A stretch of 64,000 nucleotides of DNA from Lanius collurio (lineage: Eukaryota; Chordata; Aves; Passeriformes; Laniidae), in assembly GCA_020086605.1 (NCBI GenBank), contig JACBWW010000038.1:6762250-6826249 (forward strand), in the 5' to 3' direction. A model generated the notes under the pieces. It saw nothing but the letters and a program-made list of their open reading frames with translations, did no database searches and had not been told where the DNA came from. Position 1 is the first letter of the stretch. Every line of letters begins with the position of its first letter. Shown here in pieces: positions 32,383 through 45,890 of the stretch. A program made the position numbers and the translations under genes.

Positions 32383-35300
32383 AGGGGGCGGGAGCTGAGC
32401 CGGTAGGAGCGTAGCTGCAAGTAGGAAGCGGAGTTTCCCTCTCCCTGGCTGCACCGATGATGAATAATAAGAGGCGGTGCGGGGGGAGCCGGGCCCCGTG
32501 CTCCGCCAGAACCTTATTTATAGCAAGTCGCGGCCGCCAGTCCTTCTGGTGGGGGGGGGGGGCTGGTGGTGTTCGTCCTGGCCGGCGGGGGCAGGCGGCT
32601 CTGCCGCGGGAGACACGCGTGTGTGTCCTGACGTGTCCCCGCGCCGGGGCGGGAGTGCCCAGCGCTCGGGGGCGGGCACGGGGCAGCTGGATCCTCGCCG
32701 TCTGCCGGGCGCACCATGGGAGGTGGAGACGGGCGGGGAGGAGGGGAGGTGCAATCGCAGCTTCTGGTTTACAAGCCTCGCACGTCCCTCCCTCTCGCCT
32801 TCCCCCGCTGCGCGGGGAGGCGCGGCCGTGCGGGAGGGTCCGGCCGGGCGGCAGCTGCTGCCGGCCCCCGCTGGGGGAGGTCTCTTTGACAAAGCAGTGG
32901 GGTGGCTGCTATGCTGGTGGCGCTCCTTCCTCTCGCCCCCCCCGTACGTGCGAGGAGGGAACCTTGTATTTCTCTGGGGCCGCGCTGAGCCTGCCCAGCC
33001 CCGGCCGCAGTGCCGTTTCGGTGCCGGGCAGCTCCTCCCTTGCGCGACGCCGCGCAGCCCGGCGGGCAGCACCCTTCCCCCTGCTGGGCTCTTTGCCTGC
33101 CCCAACCCCGCTTCCTCAGGGTGGGGTGGCTGGAGGTGGGGATCGTTTCGCCAGCGGCAAACAAAAGCTCAGCGACGAGCGCTGCGCCTGCCTCCTGGCT
33201 TCCTCGGGAGCGCAACCCCCGGCAGCCCGGCGCATCTCCAGTCGAGGCCAGCCGGGAGGCGGGCAGCGGGATGCGGAGGGAGCGGGGCTGGGAGGAACGC
33301 GGGCAGGAGCCGCACAAAACGGCGAGGGTGGCGGAATGTGTGCGTGTGCGCTTCGCAAACAGGAAGTAGAACGACCTCACTGACATCTTGTTGCTTTCCT
33401 GATACTACCAGTGAGGCATAACCATGTTTATCTTTCTTCTGGCGTCTTTCCTCATGACCGAGGCTTTTAAATACAGGCTGCAGCGCAGTACTTGGCCTCG
33501 GCTTACACTGTTCCCGGGACAGCAACAGAGTCAATCCCTAAACCCCACGAGCAGGGACCTATCTTTTCGTCAGCCCAACTGTCTTCAAATCCATTTTCTC
33601 GTCTCATCTTGTTTCCACAAGATACAGGAAAGGGGCTGGAGGCTTAGGAGACATTCTCAGAATGACCTCTCTTCAGGGCAGCGTTGTGCTGCCCTGTGTC
33701 CCCATCCAGCTCCTGAGCAGTTCCAGTGCTTTTGGGCCCAGGCTAGTGGTGGGTTGTCCTTTCCCCTTATTCCCAAACCCCAGTGCTGAAGCATTAAAGC
33801 CAGGATTTTTAGATAATCAGGTCATTGGTCTTCCCTTGAAGATGTGAGACAGAAGGCCAAAGCTGTAATATGAAAGTTGTAGAAACAAAATAACAAAAGG
33901 AGGAAGCGCAGTTTCAGCTCTCACTGTTACTAGATAATTTTAGGTTGGGACGTTGAAAGAGCTATGAGTAGAGTAATTAAGAGGTAGTTTACTATGAAAT
34001 TAATTGTAACTCAATTCCTGTGCCATGATATTCATGTTATTTAAACATACTCAATGTGCCCTATGCTTTTAATCTTAAAAAGATAAATTCTATTGCCTTA
34101 TTACAAAAAAGAGACCCATTTCCATTTTTTAAAAGAAAATACACAGACATTGCCAAAAAATTTAGAAACATCATCTGATTTGTTTCACTCATAGTGTTAA
34201 TAACAAATTTTGACTCATATCTAAGAACACTGGGGAACATCCATGGGAACATGAAAGCAATATTTAAAACCCAAGAAATTACTCTTTTTAACGTATTTGA
34301 TAAGTATTTTCTCTGAGACACTTATGCTTTTTGCAGTAAAACCAAATGCAATCCCCCAAACTTCCAAATTTCTAGCAAACATTTAGGGATTTTCTCCTTT
34401 TCTTTATTCTCTGGTAAACTCCAGTGGAGAGTTTTACAGTGGAATAGTCATAGATCTGCTACTGCTTTACTCTTCACACAAAAATTATTATTAAATTTTT
34501 TCCTCAGATTATTAACACATGATTTGGAAAAGAAGCTGTTGGGGTTAAATAATAACAAACACAATGAGGACAGCAAGAAATGCATTTTCAATTTTTTTTT
34601 TTTTTTATCAAAGCAATTTAAAATAAAGTTGTATATGTTTGTGTGTGTATGTGTCCTCCAAACTGAGAGATGCTGAGCAGGGAGGGGAGATGTGCTTGAT
34701 CCAGGCAGCCAGTCACCCAACAAACCCTCCCAGAAGCTGGTGCTGGCACATGCTGAGTGCCCTCCAGCAAGCTGAGTAATAAAACCAAAAACATCTTTAG
34801 AAGATGATTATTTAAACACACACACTCTGATTTTCTTTACTGGATGGAGTACAAGCAATGCAGTTTGTACAATGATTCTTGTTGCCACCCCCACAGTTTG
34901 CACCCTTCCAGAGTTCATGGAAGGCACTGTGCAGTTCCCACTGTTTAGGACTCTATGTCAACTGACAAGAAGTTATCAATGGAAGCCTTTTGTCAAAATG
35001 TAGTGTAGGAGCATAGGCTTGGCTGTATTTCATGAGTTGCTGATCTACCCTGAATTTGTGTCTTGTTATAGAGAAAGTTTTCACTTGCTGTATTTGGAAA
35101 TACCTGGATTTATAACTAATTCAACTTCTTCTGTTGAGGAGAACAGTGGGTTACAGAACTAGTTTCTTCCCACACAGGCATAGATTGGGGTGTGCACAGA
35201 AATTAAATTGTTTATAAATGTCTGTGGGGACCTTTCCCCCTTACCCCAGTTCAACCTGGCAAAACCCAAAGTTGTTTCTGTGGTTTTGAGTTGGATTATT

Positions 35301-38300
35301 AAAATGCTGTACCAGCCTGGTTTTCAGAGGAAGTATTGGGAAAATTTGCAATTCATCCAAAACTCTGCTGCTCATCTTTAGATTGGTTCCAGGAGATACT
35401 AACACGTTATATTGGTTCTGGGGTTTTTTGTGAGCTAATCTGCTTTCTTGTTTCCCTCTTTCATGCAAGAATCTTCTTGGCTCTGCATCCATGTTATTGT
35501 GTGGGGTTCAGAGGTTGTATGTGTGTGTATGTACACATACATTATATATAGAATAAATAATAAATAATGTACATTTAGTATATAATAGCTAAATACATAA
35601 TGAATACTGTAAATTATATCACCTCTGTTTCTTATCCCTGTGCCTGTTGTTCTTACTGTGCATTTTTTGTCCAGTGACCTGTAATTATGACATTGGCCTT
35701 CTAGTGCACATTTATTTGCGTTGGAGTTCTCTTGTGAAGTATAAAGAGGCTGGAGCTACTTCTTCCTATTTTAAGGCTCTTCAAGACTTTTTTTAATGTG
35801 ACATTATCGTGGGTTTGATAGCCACTGTCTTACTGACCATTTCTAACCCTAAGCCCAGTTCTTAGGAAATTGCGTTTTAAACACCATAAACCTAAAATGT
35901 TATTTAGATCAGAGAAATTAGCGACAGAAGTCAAATGACCCATTAGATCATCTTTTCTCTTCCCCTGCCAGAGCGTACGATGCCAGTTCAGAATTAAAGA
36001 CAGAGAAAACATGGCTGGAAATACAGTGTATTTTCCAGTCCTGCTCTTCACCCATTCTGGGCTAACGCACTGCCTTCCAGCAGTTAGTGATTGCACTGCA
36101 CTTCTACCTGTGGGAAGGAAGATGGGCAGGTGACTCCTTTCATCTTTCTCTGTGTAGGGACAGAATGACATGTCCAGAATTATAGAAATCTGGTTATATG
36201 TCTTTCCACCACGGAAGAGTAGTTCTTCCCTCCACCTCAGTCTCTTCTTTTTGTTTAAAAAGTATCCAGAGTGAAAAGTGGAACATCTTCATTTGTCTTA
36301 GTGATTCATGGATAATGCCAGTAATGAAATGGAGTGCCCAAGAACGTTGTCAGGCTTGTGAGGAGTTTGTTAGAGCTTACACCTGCTGTATTTAATGTGT
36401 ACTTGAGTGTATGTTCATAAACCTGAGCACATTTCTTGTGTTCCTTCTTGTGTAATATTGCTATTCAACTTACTTTACAGGTGCTTAGGAGTTCATCACT
36501 TACACTATAGGAAAAGTCTATTTCTTTGGCATTGCAAAGATGAAAAAAGATAAATTTTTAGATGTTTTGTTTTAAGTCAAAAGCCTTGTATCCCTCACTC
36601 ATGCCTGATGACTAAGTAGGATTAAGCATCTCTTCAGTTAATAAGATATGTCTGATCTTGCTCACACACAGGTAAAGTCAGTAGTAAAAACATAGCAGGG
36701 ATGATACCAGAATCACATCCCAGGCCAGCAATGCTCTTTCTCTTTTGTAAGCATCATAGAAGGAGTCACTGTGTAACCCTTTTTTATTTTCCTTTTCCTA
36801 TGAGGGTGGATCTCTGTGTCTTTCTTACTCCACAGGCCTCTCCCATTTGTTTTCTCCTTTTCATACCAACTCGAGCTTGATGCTTCTGTGTGATTACTGT
36901 CCTTTAGGACAAGAAGTTTTTGTGCTGACCTCTTTTGCAGCTAGTCAGCACAATAGGTTTCAGTTTAGCAAACTGAAAGGAATGAAGAGACTCTTCACTT
37001 CAAGCACTGCTAGCCTCTGACGACCTTTAATGCTTTGATGAAGTGTGTCCCTTTCAAAGATGGTGGGTTGGGTTATTACAAGCCATAGCTGGAGCAGGGC
37101 AAGTTGTATTTTGACATAGGCTATCCAGTCATAGTGAAATCTCAGCTTCAGATTGACCAAACAGAATGTGTTGGAAGTCCTGCAGTGAAGTTCTAGGCAT
37201 TGTTAAGTTCGGGAACAACAGCTTTGTCTAGAACACATCAAAAACTCGTTCTGCTAATGCAGAGCCAAAAATATTAACATATGATTGTCTTAGGACAATT
37301 GGTTGCATTTAAATTAACACAAATTTACAGTAACTTGACGTAAAGCTTATGGCTTCACAAATGGCTTCAGCTGGTGTAATCTGAGCTGTCACCACCGGGG
37401 AAGTCTCTTCTTTCCTGCTCTTGTCAGGGACTGTGTTTGCTGCCTTTGCTAAGGGCGGCTCTTTCTTGTGTAGCCTCATGGCCAGCGGGTTCACTGAGCA
37501 GGGAGGGAGGGCAGACACGCTTCTTCCTTTTCTTCTGCGTTAGTTTTTTGCTGGATGGATCCATCATTTGTTTGACACTCCCTCCCATGGGTAGCACAGC
37601 ATTACAACATCTTAATCCTCTTGTGAAACTTCACCCTTATCCCAGGATAAACATCTGGGACCTCTTAGTTCAAACATGCTCACCTGGTAGCATACATTGA
37701 ACCTCAGTTAAGTTACACCTGGTGTCAGTGCACAATTCTGTTCCTGAGCACAGACACTGAAAGAGGGAAGGCTGTATGTAGCAAAGGAGTCAGGGTTCAT
37801 TTTTATTCAAACACTTGCATGTATATGACATTTGGTTGCATATTACTTCGATATATATAATTCATGTGAGATGTGCTGGGATTGGCAGAGGTTTAAGAAT
37901 AGGTCTGACAGTCAGTAACTGCTGACTGGAATCCTTCAGGTGTGTTGTTTTGTGGATTGAAATGTGAGGTACAATATCTGACTGAAGTTACGAACCTGTA
38001 ATCAGTTTTCCAGTCTGGGATATCACAGGTTGTTCAGATAAGCAGCGTGCTTGTACATTCAGAGAGAATTTGGGAGCCTTAACAATTTGAAATACACATT
38101 TTCCTAGTTTGTCAAAGTTGGTGAACCACAAAATCATGTAACTTTGATTGCTCTTCTGCTTCCCTCTTACTTATTTTAGTTTCCCAATGTTTGTAGCTCA
38201 AAAGTCACTACAAACTGCTCCTGTTTGTTTTCTGAATGCTTGAAACTCAGTTTCATATGGCTTAAGAGAAAATGTCTTTTTAAAGTTGCAGTAGTTAATA

Positions 38301-40940
38301 AGATTGCAGCTGCTGAAATTCTGTGCTTACAAGGAGGGGGTGTTGAGCTGCCTTCTTTCAAGACTTCCCTCTTTCGGATTGATTTTGTTTGCCACCACAC
38401 ACAATTAAAATTGGTGAGGAGATAAGAATACTTCAGTCTTCAGCTGGCCTGAGAGAAGTGTGTCCACCCATAGGAACTTTGCATTTTCTAGAATTTTGTG
38501 AAAGTGCTAAAGCTAATGCTTCAGTGCTGCTGGTAGCACAGATGACCTATTGCTGTTTGCTTGCTGTCAGTTCTTCACAACCACAGCAGATATAGAGTAG
38601 GAAAGAGGTTTGAATTTATAAATAAGGGAATAAATAGGAAGATCAACAGGTCAAGGATTTTTTTTTTAATCACTTTCTGTAGGGTTTTCATATAGGGCTC
38701 TGTAGTGTCCTTTAAGTTCTCAGCTCTCATCAGCTGAAGCTTGGTGGAGTTGTGCTTTCACTGATGGAAGGTGGGGCTGTGCCTCTTCCCCTCCTTCCTT
38801 CTTCTCTTTTCTGTCTCCTCCCTACATTACTTTTACTATGTGCCATACAGGAGCAGTTCAGGTTTAATAGAAAAATTCAACTTCATTTTCCTCTGCTCTT
38901 CAGATTCAGAGGAATAATTATTCAGTGCTGCAATGAAGGTCTAGCTTTTCTGCATCATCTTTATGATGCTTGTGAAAATCTCAGGCCAATTCAGAGAGTC
39001 CTTGGATATTGTATACCTTGGAAAAGAGCAGAGAATTGGTTTTTAACCTTACTCAGACTCCGGGCAGCATCACAACAAGAAGCCAATATGGCTATATATG
39101 TGTGTTTTTATAAACCAGTACCTGTACTTATGCACTGGTTTTTAAACTGTACTCCAAGGCAAAGTGAAAAGATTTATGATCAGTTTTCATGGTAAAAGGG
39201 GATATAGTAGTCCAGTAAGTTTAAGAATCATTGATATGTACCCATTTCCTACATATTCATCTTCTCTCTCTTTTCTTTAGCTCATACCTAGTCTCCTGTG
39301 ATGTTTTGGCACTTCTGCATTGGGTTTCATCTAAAGGAGGAAGGGAGGTGGCTATGGCAAGTGAGATTGTAGAAGAGTTCTGGAAACTGTGGGAGTTTTT
39401 TAATCATTTAAGATAATTCCTTACATTAAGGAGGATAGAGCAGCACTTTGCCAAAAACAAACTATTACATTCCCTACCCCTTATGTTTATGCAGAATATT
39501 GTATTTCAGACCTACTGGTATCTACAAAAGTGACTTTAAATCTGACTGCCTTAGCTGGCACTAGTTGCCTTTGGACTGCTAAAGGGATTATTCCATTCCA
39601 GCTGTGAACTGTGCTGCTGTTCCTTTTTGTCTTCAGAGATGGTGGCTGTTGTTCTGATTTCTCTGGATTGCATTCCAGTGCATAACTGAGGCAGCAGAGG
39701 GAAAACTGCTATTGTCATTAAATAACCTGTTTTGGGTAAGCAGTATTGCTATTTATTATACATATTTTTAGTTGTCATTAAAGCAGGTAATGTAACTTTG
39801 AAGGCTTTAGTGGACTTCACAATCTACAGGAGACTGTAGATTTCTGTAACTGAACGGGGGTTACATTGTTTGAGCTCCAAATTGGCTGAAGTGTTCTGGT
39901 ATGTAATCCATGGCTGGATATGAAGCAGTGGTTCAAAATAATCTGTAGATCCTTCTATTACTGCATGTTTCTGGGCTGAGCTTGCAGTCTTTGCCTTCCA
40001 GTAAAAGTTGAGATACCATGCTGATGTTGTAGTGCTGTATCTCTTTTTTTTTTTTTTTCCTAATTTGTGTCAAGTAGTTTGTACACTGAAAGCTTTAAAG
40101 GCTGGACTGCTACAGTTTTGAAAATTCACCCGAGAGAATTTGGCTTTATATTTTTTTCATCCCATAGGATTTTGCTGGAGCTTATTTTTTCTGACCTATT
40201 TGAATGTGTATTCGACATCATGTAAAACAACAGCAACAAAAACCCATTTATTTTCTCTCTTCTGTTTCATTTAAAACAAAATGAATCCACTTTATGGTCA
40301 CAGTAAGGTTTACTGCCCTTCTCAGTAACCCTTTTGCTATGGAAAATTTCAGCAGTGTGCAGGGGGGATGGAGAATTGTGAATGTAGAGTAGAAAAACAA
40401 AAATTAGCTTTGACTAGTAGTATTGAAAATTTCACCTATCACTGTGATAAAGTGTCCATTTACTTACACCCAGACGGGGGTTCTGAGAATTTGGGCATGG
40501 ACTATATTCTTTTCCACTTAATGGTGTCTTCACATGGTACTGCCTTGGGGTTAAGTAGATGAAGCAGCTGAACAAATTAATTTGCTGCCATGAAACAGGA
40601 TGGTCTGAGGGCTGTAGTCCTACACCTACAGTCTGCCTGTGGTATTAATGTAGGAGGAAAATTAGCTGTCTGGGAGGAAAACAGTGGGATTTTTCAGGTG
40701 TGAGGTGAAGGTACACGGTGCTGTACAGGAGAGGAGGGACTAGAGGAAAGGGGTGGCGGAAGGTCCCATGTAGTTTGCTTTAAACTTCAGTAGCTCTTGT
40801 AATCAAGTTGATAAACAATTCAAAGTATCTCCTGTAATGTTGCATCTGCTGTCCTTTACAGCTCTGCAAAGACAGCAGTTTTACTCCCAGGATTCATGCA
40901 TAGAGATACAACTATACATTTCCATGGACAAACCAGTTCT

Positions 40941-41140
40941 AGATATTAGGAAAAGCTTCTTTGCTGAAAGGGTGGTCAGACATTGGATCACGATGCCCAG
41001 GGAAGTGTTGGAGTTGACACCCCTTGAGATATTTAAGAAATGTTGAGGTGGCACTTAAGGACACGGTTTAGTGATGGGCTTGGGCAATGCTGGGTTAATG
41101 TCTGGACTCGATGACCTTAAGGCTCTTTTCCAACCTGCCA
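40941..41140 (+). mobile_element. CR1 LINE 3' tail, sense
   Basis: Contains 'aggaaaagcttctttgctgaaagggtggtcagacattgga', 'gatgcccagggaagtgttggagt' and 'tggactcgatgaccttaaggctcttttccaacc', in CR1 order, ending without the full terminal octamer. This is a moderately young 5'-truncated insertion. Confidence 0.85.
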
Positions 41141-44100
41141 GCTGAAAGTCTGGTAGTTGTGGTGCATTGCTAGAGTTAATTTGGGAGTGAAATACTTACA
41201 CAGTTTATGGACCATCAGGCAGAACATTATTGGAAGTGTCTTCTAGCGCTATAGGTACTCTTAAGGGCAAGGTGATGGTCCAAAGTGTAAAGGATGCTGA
41301 GGAGACTATATTTTCAGTCCAGTCTAGTCCAGTGTTTTCTCCATGCTGGCCACAGCATGGACTTGTATCAGGTAGGTGATAGCTGTTCTTCCTATGAGGA
41401 AAAAAAACTGTGGGCTTGTGTTAATTTTTTTTGTTTGCTAATTTCCTTCTGAAAATTGATAAACTTGGTCTCTTGATAAAAGAAGGAAAAACATCGTTTT
41501 GCTTGATTTTTACAGTATGATGGTTGCCTCTTTTTTTGGCTGCTCAATATATTATGCTCGTTTTAATTCCGTGTAGAGCAGTAACTAGGTTAAATAATTA
41601 TGGAAGGCCCACATAAAAAGTTATCACTATTGTGATGTCTTGACTTGCATATGGTACTTGAGGTAACATTGAAGCAAGGGGCTGTGTCCAAGACAGACAC
41701 TCACATGTACTTTTATTTTCCTTCTATCTGAATCCAAGTCTGGGCAATATGATAGTAATTGTGTAAGTCAGTGATGAAAAAGTTCAGTGGGATATTTTTG
41801 TTAGGGATTTTTTGTTTGTTGGTTTTTCCTTCTTTCTCAGATGTTTTATTTCAGAATTAGCTCACTTGCTAGAATTCAACCTGTTAGCACAACAGGTAGA
41901 TAAGAGTATTAGCAATATTGTTATCTCTAGTGCAGTGGATTCCGTCTGTTAAGTTTCACTAGTGGTTACTAGTGGAGAAGACAATGTTTCTGGTTTGAAA
42001 TTATTTACTTCCCAAATCTGTGACTTATCTCTTGTGGGTAGTGAACACATGGTGAAAATATGTCATAAAGTCAAATAAAGGGTTTACGGAAGCAGGTTTG
42101 GATTGGCTAGCTTGTCCCTAACTTTGATGGCAGGAGCAAATTGTACTGCTTGTCTCAAACAGCAGTAGAATTTTAACAAATTTTGACCAAAGTACTTCAC
42201 CTCATGTTTTTTCTTTACTTTCACAATATGACTTTTTTTTTAAGAGAAGATTTTCTAAGTTCTTCATCTATAAACTTAGACATTTGTAAATGTAGAAAGG
42301 TAATTGAGGCCAGTAAGTGAAAAACAATGAGTCATATACATAGGGCTCTGTAAGGAATGTAGCACAAACAGATTCATAAAATATTTCATAATATTCAGAG
42401 ATGCTTTTTGTTTATAAATACACAGTTCTTACATCTTTCAAGATTCAGTATTTAAGCTGAAGATGAATTGTCTTTCCTATTGTAAAGGGAAGAAACTAAA
42501 TGCCTACAGCTGTATAAAACTTCTATTAATGTGATATCAGGCATATTTTTTTTAAAATAAGACAATATCTATATTTTTTAAAATTTTTAAAATACATGTT
42601 TTTTGCAAGAATTCATTTTATAGGATATTTTACTTGCCTTTTGCCCTTGTTTTGATTGGTTGGGGGGTTTGTGAGGTGGGATTTTTTTTTCTATTCTTGG
42701 ATGATTTTTGGTTGGCTGGTTTTGTGGTTTGGAAGGAGAAACAAGGTGGTGCATCAGAAATGCAGAGACCTGAGGAAGCAGATGGTAGGACAGGAAGAGA
42801 GTGTGGGACAGAAGATGAATGGAACCCAGACTGGGGTAGATAGAGTGGAGCTAAGCAGAAATCAATTGTAATGAAAGGATAGAAATAAATAGGAGGGTAT
42901 TGGACTTGTTGAACCAGGCTGAAGAGTAGAACTTTGCCACTGCCCATATGCTTGGGCTTCACAAAGTCGGTGAGAGGACAGGTAATTGTAACCACGTAGA
43001 GTAGCCAGAGTTTGGTGTTGGGTCACTTAACAGGGACATACTCACGGCTAGCTGCAAATACCAGGCAAATGAGTTGTTTTGGTTGTCTTACTTTTCCAGG
43101 TCTTATGTCCATCAGAGTGTGTGTTACGTCCATTACAGTGTGTTATGCTATCTGATTTTCTGCACTGCTGTTAACTGGGTGGTGACCTTTTTTTTGTTCA
43201 GGTTTCAGGAGTGCTGAGCACTTTCCAGTGACACAGCTAATGAATATGTATGGAATCATTCAGCAAATGTAAGACTCTGGACAGCAGACTTGCTTTTCTT
43301 ACTTACCTTTGCATATTCCTTGGAAATCACCAGCGGTTCATGTGAAAACCATTGCTTAGGTAACTTCTTACACATGTATCCATTACTAATGTGTATTTTA
43401 AATCCTTTATGTCCAAATCCGATTTACACATTTCTAAAGTTGGTCAAGTGAGGGGTGTAGGATTTTTTCCTCCTGATGTATTAGCTTTGTTTTGCTAAAA
43501 CGAGCTGCATTTCAGTGCTCCTCCCTCCCCCCGCCCCTGCATATGTCCACTGCTAATATAAATCAGTTTTTTAAAGTGATTGCTATGGCAGGTAGAAGGC
43601 AATGCGTATTTCTCAAACCACTGGAGCAAGTGGAAAGTATTTTAAGTGGGTTAGGCACAGTGTTTTGTTGGCTGGCTGTGGTCCTGTTTTCTGATGGATA
43701 CAGAGAGAAATGCAGAGCAGTGTACTGCAGGCACACTCAACAGCTATGAGGAATGAGAGCTTTCCTTTCCCTTGTGTGGTACTGTCTCATATTTTGGGAA
43801 GGGAGGAATAAGCTTCTGTCGCTGAGGTCAAAATGCAACACCAAACAGCCAGGATTTTTGCAAGACTTACAGTTTAATAAGCCACAGTTATAGTCATGTC
43901 CTCTTGTTGGCCAAGCAATCCTATCCATGCCTTAGCGTGTGAAGTTGGTGCTTCAGATATTTGGGGTGATTTGCTTAAACAGGTAAGCTTGAAAATTAGT
44001 GCTGTTTTTCATCAGACCTATATTGGCCATTACTGTCTCAGGCAAAACAGTTGAGTTTTCCCACAAGAATGTCTTAAGAACTCTTCACATTGTTTTCTAA

Positions 44101-45349
44101 TAGGATTTGTATGATCAAAAATTAGATTGTTTGGGGAGTTGACAGAACTAAGTTTTATATGCCATATTTCGTGTTTCAGTCATAATACTGAGATGTCAGC
44201 ATTCCTCAATTAGTGATCATTCATAATACTGACATTTCAGTAAGGGTCTTGGTGTCACAGAGTTGCCTTCTTTGGTCTAGAGGGTGGCAGAAGGACATAT
44301 GTATTTTCAGCCCAATGTTTTATCTGTCCAAGAAGTATCTGAGCTCAGTTTGGATAATTTGACTTTGACCTTATGGTAAAGAATGATATGAACACTTACT
44401 CTTGGGAGAGCATGGGAAAATCCAACCATTTTCACACCTAGTATGTAGGCTGCGCCGTGAGAGAGACCCTTTCCTTTCCCCTGAGATTGTAGAACTGGAT
44501 AGAAAGTCTCATGTATTTTGGTAATATTAAGTAACAGTGTGCCTCTTTTCCTCTCTCATTATTGACAGCCCTGTTTTTGTGGTGCTTCTGTTACTTTTGT
44601 TGTTCTGCAAATATCAATGTTAGTCAATCTCTTATTCTTTATTATCTTGTGAAGAGATTGTTTCTATAATGAGATATTAAAAGTGTTCTATAGCTTCAGT
44701 TTAGTTCATCTTTGAGACACAGAACATGTAAGAAAAGAGACAAAGTGAAATATGTCAGTGGTGACAGAAGTGATATCTTACTGGTAATATTTAGAACAAA
44801 TTTGGGGGTATATCTTAGAAAGTTACTGCTGAAAGGCAGAACCCAATACTTGCTAAAGAACTATCCTAATTCCTGTAAGAAACTGAGTTTTGGGAAACTG
44901 TGTGGAACAGAAGATACTCCAGAAACCCCCAAATCATTGCTTACATTTGAGCCATTTATTATGGATGATTTTATTAATATTTTTTTTCTGTCACATGTCA
45001 GCACTTCCTGGCCCTGTTTTCTGATAATCTCTATATATGTTTTATTTCAAAACCTCTAGAATTCAGAAAACCAGAGCTGTCATTTATCACAGTTAAGAAG
45101 AACATTTTGTGTATAGGAAATTTCTGGAAGTCCTCTGTATCTCTGCCAGAAAAAAGCCCTCCCTCCCTGAAAGCTAAGGATCCACCAACTGTAAGCTATT
45201 AGAAACTAATAAAGACCTTAAGAAGTACATGTCAAGTGCAAGATATTTTTGCAAGTTTAGAAGATACTAGATTCAAAGGATCGTTGAGGTGTGTTGGCTG
45301 GGCTCATGACTGAAAGGAAGAAGATAAAGGGTTTATGAGTGTGAAACAG

Positions 45350-45890
45350 ATTTTATTTTTCTTTTCTGTTTTTTTTTTCTTTTTTTTTAACTTTTTGCTT
45401 TTTACCTCCTTTTTTTATCCTTTCCCCCCCTTTCTCCTCCCCTTTTCCCCCCTTTTTTCCTTTTTTCCCTCATTTCCCCCTTTTTTCAGGCCCTTGTTTA
45501 GAGTGTGATTTGACTATTTTTCTTTTTAATATACACACATACACACACTCTCCCCACCCGAAACACTGAATTTTACCTATTTCTTAATTCAGATTTATGA
45601 GTTTTATTAATAAAGTTAAAATTAATTTTTAGAATTAATTTCCTTTCTTTTCCCTTCCTTTTTTCTCACCTTTTCCACCCCTTCCCCCTCTTTTCCCCCC
45701 TTTCTCCACCTTTTTCCCCACCTTTTTCCTGCCTTTTCCACACCTTTCCCCCTCTTTTCTCTCCTTCCCCCGCCTTTTTCCCTCCCTTCCCCCCCTTTCC
45801 CCTTCTTCACTCTTTATTTCCCCTTTCTTCCCTTTCCTTTTCCCTTTTTCTTTCCCTTTTTTCCTTTCCCTTTTTTTCCTTTTTCCTTTT
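45350..45890. repeat. Long pyrimidine-rich tract
   Basis: The plus strand is almost entirely C and T, mostly T-runs broken by CCCC blocks, except for the embedded 140-bp repeat at 45487-45630. The complementary Lys/Glu/Gly-rich open frames on the minus strand are artefacts. Mirror-like purine/pyrimidine tracts can form triplex DNA. Confidence 0.85.
45487..45630. repeat. Dispersed 140-bp repeat, copy 1
   Basis: Starts CAGGCCCTTGTTTAGAG, includes a CA-rich stretch and 'gaaacactgaattttaccta', and ends 'agatttatgagttttattaataaagttaa'. A close copy in the same orientation is at 48921-49054. The family is not recognised; the TTTATTAATAAA end might be an LTR or a DNA transposon edge. Confidence 0.8.

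Larger units (their letters stand above)
30078..33370 (+). promoter_or_regulatory. MAML3 CpG-island promoter, 5' UTR and start of intron 1
   Basis: Dense CpG and high GC begin right after the assembly gap and fade at about 33.37 kb, enclosing exon 1. There is no clear TATA box, as usual for CpG-island promoters. The transcription start is not visible from sequence alone. The leader contains a GCC/GCT triplet run (30346-30384), a 17-T run (30578-30594), TG-rich stretches and several upstream ATGs, including one opening a frame at 30779-31012. Long open frames on both strands across the island reflect base composition. Confidence 0.85.

Noticed and set aside
32457..33421. Two overlapping open frames of more than 300 codons on the plus strand after MAML3 exon 1
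   Set aside because: They lie in the CpG island of intron 1, have Arg/Gly/Ser/Pro composition expected from GC-rich DNA, overlap each other in different frames and show no domain.
38752..39195. A 147-codon plus-strand frame in intron 1
   Set aside because: No recognisable domain, AT-rich codons, no splice context; probably chance.
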